Source of the DNA: Caccocola sp964450835
GTDB taxonomy: Bacteria; Synergistota; Synergistia; Synergistales; Synergistaceae
Length of the DNA: 7,330 nt
Direction: 5' to 3'
NCBI GenBank assembly: GCA_964450835.1
Contig: CAYVEQ010000064.1
Location: 1 to 7,330, forward strand
Part shown: piece after piece, positions 1 through 5,918 of the stretch
Numbering within the stretch: the stretch's first letter is position 1
Layout of the letters: each line of letters begins with the position of its first letter
Translations under genes and position numbers: made by a program
Notes under the pieces: model-generated
Seen by the model: the letters and a program-made list of their open reading frames with translations, nothing else
The model's database searches: none
Told to the model about the DNA's origin: nothing

Positions 1-358
1 TGACTATGAACGTCGCCGTTATGAAAGCGGCTTTGCCGACCGTGGTATAGCGAAGCCCGGAAAGTTGGAAAAACAAACCAAAAAAGAGAGCAAGGCCGCA
101 TATCGAACCGTGAAGTATAATTCTCAGCCTCTCTTCGCGCATCACGGCCGAGGCTCTCGGCACGTTTTTCTTCTCGCGGCGGTTTTCGATGAACAGCAGC
201 GTCAGGGCAAGAGCCGCGAAGCTCAGGGCAAACCTGCCGGCGCAAAAGGTGAGGGGGCCTATTTCTCTCATTCCAAACACTTGCGCAATGTATGCGGTGC
301 CCCATATCAGCGCGCAGGAAACCAGCATGACTGTGGATACCGCGTGTTTATTAAGCAT
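1..358 (-). CDS. EamA/DMT-family membrane transporter, N-terminal part (cut by window edge)
   Basis: This is the first 119 codons of an integral membrane protein that continues past position 1, so the C-terminal half is missing and no stop is seen. It starts at ATG 358, with GAAGGAGA at 366-373 as ribosome binding site, 7 nt away. The N-terminus runs MLNKHAVSTVMLVSCALIWG, a first membrane helix ending in the aromatic-W-G signature of drug/metabolite transporters. Then come the I-G-P-L-T-F and A-G-R-F residues typical of EamA helix 2, a basic cytoplasmic loop near residues 58-78, a helix near 80-97, and YTTVGKAAFITATF at about 104-117, matching the family's YTTAGKAGFIT signature. Family members export or import small metabolites in the cytoplasmic membrane; the substrate cannot be told from sequence. 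It lies 47 nt after the methylase-like gene with no terminator between them, so the two are probably co-transcribed. The family call is firm and the substrate unknown. Confidence 0.85.
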   Translation of the reverse strand, partial: MLNKHAVSTVMLVSCALIWGTAYIAQVFGMREIGPLTFCAGRFALSFAALALTLLFIENRREKKNVPRASAVMREERLRIILHGSICGLALFFGLFFQLSGLRYTTVGKAAFITATFIV

Positions 359-405
359 CGGCCTTTCTCCTTCTTTTTCGCGCAAAAGGACAGGAACCTT
401 CCGGC

Positions 406-2589
406 TCAGTTATTTTCCACGAGTTTTATCTCTTTAGCTGTGAGATTATAGAGTCTGTATACAGCCTTGTCGAGGTTTTTTTCTGTTTCGGCCGCCTCGC
501 GCGTGGCTTTTTTATATTTGCCGGGCGGCTCTTGGGCGTAAAGACGGGTCAGCTTTTCTCCCGCTTCGGCTATTTCGTCCCGAAGCGCGGCCTGGGCCGC
601 GTTTTTCGGACTGGCTCCGCGCACGGGCAAAGACGAGAGAGCCGAGGCGCGCAGCTCGAAGTAGCCGTTGAGCAGCTCCGGCGAGCGCGAGCGGAAAACG
701 TAATCCATCAGCTTTGAATTGAGCAAAGCGAGCAGAAACCAGTCGCATGTATCTATCACAAAACATTTGTCGTTGACGTAGGCGGAAGTCTCGGAAGCCG
801 CGGCAAAGAGGCGTTTCGTTATCACAGGCAGGAGAATTTTGCTCCGCTCAAACACGCCGCTGTATCTGCAAGAGCGCAGCTCCCACCAGTAATCGCCTTT
901 GTCGCGTCTTTTTTCGGCTTTTCGCTCAAAGGGCGCCAGGCGCGACGCGACGAGCGGGTGGCGCGACGCGAGCCATTCTTCGGGGGATTCAAGCTCCCGC
1001 CTGCGGTCGGTGTAGCCCTTTGGCATAAATATGAGCCGCTTCTTCGCCGCCGGCAGATAGTAGCGTTTTATTTCGCGCCCTCTGTAGAAAGGAACAAGCA
1101 TGGACGCAGACTCCGGCTCCCCGGCCGCTATCTCGTCCGCGGCGCCCGAATCCATCACGAAGGCTTCGTTAAGCCCCGTAAGTATGCCGCGGTATATGCC
1201 GCCGACGCAGGAGGCGAGAGGCACGCTCTTCCCGTATATTTTTTCTTCAAGGCTTTTTCTGTCGCCTTCGCTGAAAATCCACGGCGCTTCGCCGAGTTCT
1301 TCGACGCCGCGCACATAAGAGCCGACGGAGGCGCGTCCGCGCGTCAGACCGTTCCACACGCCCTCGGGGGAGATCACAAGCGTCGGCTCATCACGCGCCG
1401 TTTCGCAGTAAAATGTCAGCACGCACATCGGCATGGCGGAGCCTGTTATCTGCGGGGCGCTGCCCAGGTCGGCGACCACGCGCGGGGGGCTGAGAGTAAA
1501 CAGCCGTCTGAGTCCTTCGCCGTACCTGGCTTTCATCCATTTGTTGGAGACGAGCATGACCGCGCTGCCTTCGGGCGAAAGCATCTCCGCGGCTTTTTCA
1601 ACGTAATAGCAGTAGAGGTCGGCACCGAAGCGGGAAGAAGCGTAACGGCCGAGCAGAGGCTTTATCTGCGAGAACTGCTCGCCGCGCACGTGAGGGGGCT
1701 TTGAGATTATCAGGTCGAATTTATCTTCCTCCATAATGCCGTCTACCAGCACGCTGCCCCAGACAAAGCGGGACTCGTCCGGCGCCGTCCCGTATTTGAG
1801 CGCGAGGGCGGCGCGCAGCGCGTCGAGCGCGGCGGAAGAACAGTCCGTGGCCCAGAGGCTGTTCACGATAAACTCGGCGGCGAATTTTTCGGCGCTTCGC
1901 GACGCGGCGCCTAAATATTTATTGAGCTTTACCCGCGCCTCGGCAATTTTCTCCGTGAAGGCAAGCACCATTTGGCCGTCCGAGGCGGCGATGTCGCAGA
2001 AGCGCATCGCGGAAAGCGCTTTGTCTATGCGTTCGGCGTGCATGCGCACAAGGCTGTCGTCGAAGAGAATCCTGTCGTCGGCGACGTATCCGTCGAGCGC
2101 CGCTTCGTCTAAGCCGCAGCTTTTGTGGAGATACATCTTAAGCCCTTCCGCGCAGATGAAGTCCATGAGGACGCCGGGCACTTCGACGCTTTTGACCGGA
2201 GAGACGACGGCAAGCGCGAGAAGGCCGTTCCATTCCCCGCAGGGCTGGAAATATACCAGCGCGCCGTCTGCCTCTTCTGAGGCCGCGCAGGCCAGCGCGA
2301 ATTTAACGGCATGTTCTTCGTCGCCGGAGGTGATTTTCAGGCCTGGGCAGAGCTTGACAGCGACGGCGTCGATTCTGCCGCCTCCCGAAAGCGGTTCATG
2401 CGAGGCGATGATTTTATAGGAGGAGATCAGCGATTTGAAGCCGCGCGGTATGCGGCGGCCCGAACGTATTCTCCCGTCTTTGGCCGTGACGTTGGAAAAG
2501 AGCGAGCGCGTAAGCTGCAGGAATTTGTCCGTGTCGAATCCGGCTTCGCAGTGCGCGCTGTACAACAGGGACGGGAACCCATTCGGCAT
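406..2589 (-). CDS. Eco57I/TaqI-type N6-adenine DNA methyltransferase-like protein with degenerate catalytic motifs
   Basis: This is a 727-residue soluble protein. I chose ATG 2589 because AGGTGGTG at 2596-2603 sits 6 nt upstream; the GTG codons at 2598 and 2601 fall inside that site. Residues 1-190 match no domain I recognise. Residues about 191-400 have the order of an adenine methyltransferase: a motif I-like stretch (FCDIAASDGQ, 197-206), an acidic strand end (ATDCSS, 247-252), the motif IV region (FDLIISKPPHVRGE, 291-304), then LYCYYVEKAAEML and VMLVSNKWMKARYGE, typical of Eco57I/TaqI enzymes. Residues about 498-660 resemble the TaqI-like target-recognition domain: PFYRGREIKRY, RRDKGDYWWELR, NDKCFVID and LLALLNSKLMDY. 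The tail (about 665-705) is charged and probably helical. Two key motifs depart from consensus: NPPY is KPPH (297-300), and DPxxGxG is DIAASDG. Catalysis is therefore doubtful, although the frame is intact. It could be a DNA-binding pseudoenzyme or a diverged type IIG relative. No separate restriction gene is visible. Confidence 0.8.
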   Translation of the reverse strand: MPNGFPSLLYSAHCEAGFDTDKFLQLTRSLFSNVTAKDGRIRSGRRIPRGFKSLISSYKIIASHEPLSGGGRIDAVAVKLCPGLKITSGDEEHAVKFALACAASEEADGALVYFQPCGEWNGLLALAVVSPVKSVEVPGVLMDFICAEGLKMYLHKSCGLDEAALDGYVADDRILFDDSLVRMHAERIDKALSAMRFCDIAASDGQMVLAFTEKIAEARVKLNKYLGAASRSAEKFAAEFIVNSLWATDCSSAALDALRAALALKYGTAPDESRFVWGSVLVDGIMEEDKFDLIISKPPHVRGEQFSQIKPLLGRYASSRFGADLYCYYVEKAAEMLSPEGSAVMLVSNKWMKARYGEGLRRLFTLSPPRVVADLGSAPQITGSAMPMCVLTFYCETARDEPTLVISPEGVWNGLTRGRASVGSYVRGVEELGEAPWIFSEGDRKSLEEKIYGKSVPLASCVGGIYRGILTGLNEAFVMDSGAADEIAAGEPESASMLVPFYRGREIKRYYLPAAKKRLIFMPKGYTDRRRELESPEEWLASRHPLVASRLAPFERKAEKRRDKGDYWWELRSCRYSGVFERSKILLPVITKRLFAAASETSAYVNDKCFVIDTCDWFLLALLNSKLMDYVFRSRSPELLNGYFELRASALSSLPVRGASPKNAAQAALRDEIAEAGEKLTRLYAQEPPGKYKKATREAAETEKNLDKAVYRLYNLTAKEIKLVENN

Positions 2590-2623
2590 AGCTGACACCA
2601 CCTGACTTATTATGTTTGGTTAA

Positions 2624-2629
2624 AGTATA
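2624..2629 (-). promoter_or_regulatory. Predicted -10 element of the methylase-like/transporter unit
   Basis: On the minus strand TATACT lies 35 bases before the ATG at 2589, inside an AT-rich stretch between the asd terminator and the methylase-like gene. The hexamer 17 bp upstream (2647-2652, TATATT) is a poor match to TTGACA, so any promoter here is weak or needs an activator. The position is sensible because the asd operon terminates just upstream and the gene needs its own start. Confidence 0.4.
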
Positions 2630-2652
2630 AGGCATAGCGCGGTAAAAATATA

Positions 2653-2665
2653 TCTGTTTTACAGA
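2653..2665. repeat. 13-bp inverted repeat upstream of the methylase-like gene
   Basis: TCTGT-TTT-ACAGA is a perfect 5-bp inverted repeat around 3 central bases, lying just upstream of where the -35 element would be. It could be an operator for the methylase-like gene, but it could also be chance. It does not match the E. coli LexA spacing (CTGT-N8-ACAG) or the Gram-positive SOS box. Confidence 0.35.
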
Positions 2666-2674
2666 CGGGCAAAT

Positions 2675-2702
2675 AAAAAAACCGGAGCGTGCTCCGGTTT
2701 TT
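2675..2702 (-). terminator. Intrinsic terminator ending the thrC-thrB-lysC-asd operon
   Basis: Read on the minus strand, an 8-bp GC-rich stem (ACCGGAGC with GCTCCGGT, plus strand 2681-2688 and 2691-2698) closes a 2-base centre (effectively a 4-base loop), and A-T pairs extend it at the base. A run of seven U follows in the transcript (complement of 2675-2681). It begins 17 bases after the asd stop. The symmetric T run on the other side could let it work in both directions, but no plus-strand gene needs it. Confidence 0.9.
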
Positions 2703-2718
2703 CAGGTTTCTTTCTCTT

Positions 2719-3723
2719 TTACAGAAGCAGCTCGGCGATCTGCACCGCGTTGAGAGCAGCCCCTTTTCTCAAATTGTCGCCGACAATCCACATCGCGAGC
2801 GCGTTGTCAAGCCCCGTGTCGCGGCGTATGCGTCCCACGAAGACATCGTCCTTCCCCGCCGTCTCCGTCGGCAGCGGGTACAGCGCGGCCCGAGGCTCGT
2901 CGCGCACCGCGACGCCGGGCGCTTTCGCGAGCACCGCGCGCGCCTCCTCCGGCGTGACCGGGCGTTCAAACTGCGCGGTCACGCTTTCGCCGTGACAACG
3001 GAATACCGGCACGCGCACCGTGATGCCGCTGACGCGAAGGCCCGGCAGGTGCATTATCTTGCGCGATTCGTTGACCATCTTCCATTCCTCTTCAGAGATG
3101 CCCTCGCTGTCGAAGGGGCCGATGTGCGGCAGCAGGTTGAAGGCTATCGTGTGGGGATATACCTTGTCGATATAGTCCGCCCCCTCAAGCGCCGCCTTCG
3201 CGCCGTCGCGCAGAGATTCAATGGCTGCCTTGCCGGTGCCCGCCACAGACTGGTAGGTGCTGATGTTCACGTATTTCAGCCCGGCTGCCTTATGGAGCGG
3301 GTAGAGTACTACGACTGCCTGTATTGTGGAGCAGTTGGGGTTCGCTATGATTCCTTTCTTTTCCGCGAGCCTGACGTCTCCCGGGTTTATCTCAGGCACA
3401 ATCAGCGGCACGTCCGCGTCCATGCGCCACGCGGAGCTGTTGTCTACGACCGTAGCTCCGCTTCCCGCCGCGACGGGAGCCCAGCGCTTTGACGTTTTTC
3501 CGCCCGCAGAGAAGAGAGCGATGTCCGCGCCTTTGAACGAGTCTTCTTTTACCGCGTGAACGGTCAGCTCTTCGCCGCGGAATTTTATTTTCTTTCCCTC
3601 CGAACGCTCCGAGGCGAGAGGGATAAGCTCGGAGACGGGGAAACCGCGCTGTTCGAGCGTCAGCAGCATTTCACGCCCGACAAGCCCGGTTGCGCCGAGC
3701 ACCGCCACTTTTTTGCCGCTCAT
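2719..3723 (-). CDS. asd: Aspartate-semialdehyde dehydrogenase
   Basis: This 334-residue cytosolic enzyme reduces aspartyl-4-phosphate to aspartate-4-semialdehyde with NADPH, the branch metabolite for lysine/diaminopimelate and for homoserine-derived threonine and methionine. The N-terminus VAVLGATGLVGREML (6-20) is the NADP-binding glycine loop. NPNCSTIQ (128-135) carries the catalytic Cys131. Gln158 in STYQSVAGTGK and His244 in RVPVFRCHGE match the conserved substrate and acid-base positions. VGDNLRKGAALNAVQIAE (314-331) is the standard C-terminal signature. Length is normal for the family (about 330-370). The start is ATG 3723, with GAGGTGG at 3731-3737 7 nt upstream. The reading frame is open further upstream, but that part lies inside lysC and has no homology. 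The lysC stop and the asd start share one base (TGATG), so translation is probably coupled. It is the last gene of the operon. Confidence 0.97.
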   Translation of the reverse strand: MSGKKVAVLGATGLVGREMLLTLEQRGFPVSELIPLASERSEGKKIKFRGEELTVHAVKEDSFKGADIALFSAGGKTSKRWAPVAAGSGATVVDNSSAWRMDADVPLIVPEINPGDVRLAEKKGIIANPNCSTIQAVVVLYPLHKAAGLKYVNISTYQSVAGTGKAAIESLRDGAKAALEGADYIDKVYPHTIAFNLLPHIGPFDSEGISEEEWKMVNESRKIMHLPGLRVSGITVRVPVFRCHGESVTAQFERPVTPEEARAVLAKAPGVAVRDEPRAALYPLPTETAGKDDVFVGRIRRDTGLDNALAMWIVGDNLRKGAALNAVQIAELLL

Positions 3724-4220
3724 CAGAAAGCCACCTCGTCTATAAAGTGGTCGTGCAACTCGCGCACCGCGTCTTCCGCGTGCGACGAGCCGACGACGCA
3801 TGTTATCGCGAGCGCGGTAGAGGCTATCATTTCTATGTTTATTCCGGCCTCCGCCAGGATATTGAACATTTTGGAGGGGATCTCCGGGTGGTTGGCTATT
3901 CCCGCGCCGACTATGGAGACGCGGGCTATCTCCGTGTCAAATGAAACTCCCTGCGCGTCCACCTCGCGGCACATCTCGCGGCATACCTGGCTTGCCACCT
4001 CAAGGCTGGTCTTTTTGACAAGAAAGCCTATGTCGTTGACGCCGCCGCGCATATTGTTCTGGATTATCATTTCGGCGCCTACGCCCTTCTCGGCGAGATT
4101 CGCGAAGAGCCGCGCCGCTACGCCCGGAATGTCCGGCACCCCGAGCAGCACCACCTTCGCCGACTTCATGTCATGCACGACAGCCTTTATTATAAGTCCC
4201 TCCGTCACGGGGTTGCTCAT
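3723..4220 (-). CDS. Candidate internal translation product of lysC (ACT-only beta subunit)
   Basis: Codon 246 of lysC is ATG (4218-4220), preceded by AGGAGGG on the minus strand, with GGAGGG at 4231-4236 leaving a 10-nt spacer. Initiation here would give a 165-residue protein made only of the two ACT domains. B. subtilis aspartokinase II and the Corynebacterium enzyme are known to use such an in-frame internal start to make the beta subunit of an alpha2-beta2 enzyme, and the B. subtilis beta subunit corresponds to the last 163 of 408 residues, almost the same point. The spacer is slightly long, and an out-of-frame ATG at 4224-4226 lies nearer the site. The product is therefore an inference from position and ribosome binding site. 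Confidence 0.5.
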   Translation of the reverse strand: MSNPVTEGLIIKAVVHDMKSAKVVLLGVPDIPGVAARLFANLAEKGVGAEMIIQNNMRGGVNDIGFLVKKTSLEVASQVCREMCREVDAQGVSFDTEIARVSIVGAGIANHPEIPSKMFNILAEAGINIEMIASTALAITCVVGSSHAEDAVRELHDHFIDEVAF

Positions 4221-4955
4221 TACCCATGTGCCCTCCTCTTCTGTAAAACTCGATCCGACGTAAAGCGGCACATCGTACCGCGCCGCCATCTCGACGCTTC
4301 TGGCCTGCAGGACGTCAGCCCCCTGCACCGCCATTTCCATGCATTCGTCAAAGCCTATCTGTTTCAGTTTCCTCGGATTTTTTACGACGCGCGGGTCGCC
4401 GGTCATGATGCCAGCCACGTCTTTCAGCAGACGGCAGGAGCCGGCGCCGAGCGCGGCCGCGAGCGCCACGGCCGAGAGGTCGGAACCGCCCCGTCCGAGC
4501 GTGATGACGTCCCCGTGATCGGTAATGGCCTGAAATCCCGTGACAACCGCGACGACGCCGTCGTTCAGCACTTTCTCGACGGCATCCGGCTCTATTCTGT
4601 AAATGCGTCCTTCCATCGGGAAGCCCTTCGCTCTTATGCCCGCCTGCTGCGCTGTAAAAGACTGCGCCGGCAGGCCGGACTGCTTCAGCGCCAGAGCGAG
4701 GAGCGCGACGCTCTGCTGTTCGCCCGTCGCGAGAAGTTGATCCATCTCGCGGCCGTCCGTTTCGGTCGCCACGTCGCTCGCGAGCGCCAGCAGGTCGTCC
4801 GTCGTATTGCCCATGGCCGAGACGACCACGGCGACGCGGAAACCCTCGTCGCGCGTTTTTTTGACGATACGCGCCACCTGTTTCATCCGCTCCGAGCCGG
4901 CGACGGAAGAGCCTCCGAATTTAAGAACGGTCAGAGGAAGCTTGGCCCATTCCAT
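3723..4955 (-). CDS. lysC: Aspartokinase (catalytic domain plus two ACT domains)
   Basis: This 410-residue enzyme phosphorylates aspartate with ATP to give aspartyl-4-phosphate, the committed step of the aspartate family pathway. The kinase domain covers about 8-240: VLKFGGSS (10-17), VVVSAMGNTTD (43-53), GRGGSD (154-159) and DPRVV (187-191). Two ACT regulatory domains follow, about 267-330 and 345-405, as in the monofunctional B. subtilis/Corynebacterium type, which is controlled by lysine or lysine plus threonine. The start is ATG 4955, with GGAGGTG at 4963-4969 7 nt upstream and inside the end of thrB. The thrB TAA directly abuts this ATG, with no spacer, and the stop shares one base with asd. 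An in-frame ATG at codon 246 has its own purine-rich site (separate entry). Two departures from consensus are Lys178 where the nucleotide-site Thr of TDVxG usually sits, and IASTALAIT (377-385) in ACT2 where ISTSEI-like residues are usual. Family assignment is secure; effector specificity is not. Confidence 0.97.
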   Translation of the reverse strand: MEWAKLPLTVLKFGGSSVAGSERMKQVARIVKKTRDEGFRVAVVVSAMGNTTDDLLALASDVATETDGREMDQLLATGEQQSVALLALALKQSGLPAQSFTAQQAGIRAKGFPMEGRIYRIEPDAVEKVLNDGVVAVVTGFQAITDHGDVITLGRGGSDLSAVALAAALGAGSCRLLKDVAGIMTGDPRVVKNPRKLKQIGFDECMEMAVQGADVLQARSVEMAARYDVPLYVGSSFTEEEGTWVMSNPVTEGLIIKAVVHDMKSAKVVLLGVPDIPGVAARLFANLAEKGVGAEMIIQNNMRGGVNDIGFLVKKTSLEVASQVCREMCREVDAQGVSFDTEIARVSIVGAGIANHPEIPSKMFNILAEAGINIEMIASTALAITCVVGSSHAEDAVRELHDHFIDEVAF

Positions 4956-5918
4956 TTATCTGCACCTCCGGTATTCCTCAAGAAGATGAGCGAACCCCAT
5001 ATCCACATCGACGCGCGCCCCCTGCGCGCTGCCGTCAAGCACGAAGAACTGCGACCTTACCCCGTGCTCCGTGAAGGTGCGGCACATCGTCTCCGCCACA
5101 CGCTGCGTGGAGCCTTTGACAAGAGCGATCACGCTGGGGCCGGAGCCGCTTATCGCGACGCTGAGACATTCCGGGAAAGCCTCGACGCGCGAAAAGATGA
5201 CGTCGCCTCCCGCGAAGAGCTTGCTTCTGTACGGCTGGTGCAGTCTGTCGTCCATCCCCCATTTAAGATAATCCCATTTCCCCGTCGCCCACGCGGCGGT
5301 AAGAAGCGCGGCCCGCCCGACGTTGAAAACGGCGTCGCCGAAGGGGACTTCCTTGGGCAGGGCGTTGCGCGCGTCGGAAGTTTTAACGCGCGCGTCCGGC
5401 ACGGCGACCACGCAGAGCACCTCGGGCGGAAGAGGCGGGAGCTTTACAAAGCGCAGCTCCTCTCCGTCCCAGCAGCTGACCACCATGCCGCCCAGAAAGC
5501 AGGGGGCGACGTTGTCGGGGTGCCCTTCCATCACCGTCATGGCGCGGAGAAGCTCGTTGTCGTCGGCGTTATGGCCCGTAAGGTGCTTCGCTATCAGCAC
5601 GCCGGCGACCACCGCTCCGGCGGAGCTTCCGAGGCCCCGGCAGAGCGGGATTATGTTGTGGCACCACAGAGCGAAGCCGGGGCCTTTGACATTCCATCTT
5701 TTGCACGTTTCCTCGTAGGTTTTTACGACGAGATTCGACCCGGGCGAAGAAAGTTCGCGGCTGCCCTCGCCGAGCGCCTCCACTCTGTACTCGCCCTCGG
5801 GCAGAAGCTCGACGACTCTGAAAATGTTGTAAAGCGATACCGCCATTCCGATCGTGTCAAAGCCCGAGCCGAGATTCGCGCTCGTCGCCGGGACGCGGAG
5901 CGTTATCAGCGCCTTCAA
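4956..5918 (-). CDS. thrB: Homoserine kinase (GHMP family), TTG start
   Basis: This 320-residue cytosolic enzyme phosphorylates homoserine with ATP to O-phosphohomoserine, the substrate of ThrC. It shows the three GHMP kinase motifs: VPATSANLGSGFDTIG (9-24), the ATP-binding PLCRGLGSSAGA (91-102) and the C-terminal AISGSGPSV (255-263). VMEGHPDNVAP (129-139) and DDRLHQPYR (223-231) are also homoserine-kinase signatures. Length is slightly above the usual 290-310. No ATG precedes motif 1 in this frame. The start is TTG 5918, supported by a full GGAGGTGA at 5926-5933, 7 nt upstream, and by the normal short lead into motif 1. The TTG overlaps the thrC stop as TTGA, so initiation is probably coupled to thrC termination. 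The stop codon TAA abuts the lysC ATG. The order thrC-thrB matches Bacillus, but hom, usually just upstream there, is absent here. Confidence 0.96.
   Translation of the reverse strand: MKALITLRVPATSANLGSGFDTIGMAVSLYNIFRVVELLPEGEYRVEALGEGSRELSSPGSNLVVKTYEETCKRWNVKGPGFALWCHNIIPLCRGLGSSAGAVVAGVLIAKHLTGHNADDNELLRAMTVMEGHPDNVAPCFLGGMVVSCWDGEELRFVKLPPLPPEVLCVVAVPDARVKTSDARNALPKEVPFGDAVFNVGRAALLTAAWATGKWDYLKWGMDDRLHQPYRSKLFAGGDVIFSRVEAFPECLSVAISGSGPSVIALVKGSTQRVAETMCRTFTEHGVRSQFFVLDGSAQGARVDVDMGFAHLLEEYRRCR

Noticed and set aside
65..451. A 128-codon plus-strand open frame at the left end
   Set aside because: The opposite strand encodes a clear EamA/DMT transporter N-terminus with a ribosome binding site. 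The plus-strand product shows no family features.
958..1704. A plus-strand open frame of 248 codons inside the methylase-like gene
   Set aside because: It is the complement of a gene with clear Eco57I/TaqI family signatures, and has no ribosome binding site or domain of its own.
2653..2665. SOS (LexA) box
   Set aside because: The half-sites CTGT and ACAG are 3 bases apart, not the 8 of the E. coli box, and the site does not match the Gram-positive CGAAC-N4-GTTCG form.
3724..3801. Alternative upstream asd start giving a 360-residue protein
   Set aside because: The extra 26 residues are basic, lie entirely within lysC and precede the normal Asd N-terminus (SGKKVAVLGATG), which has its own ribosome binding site.
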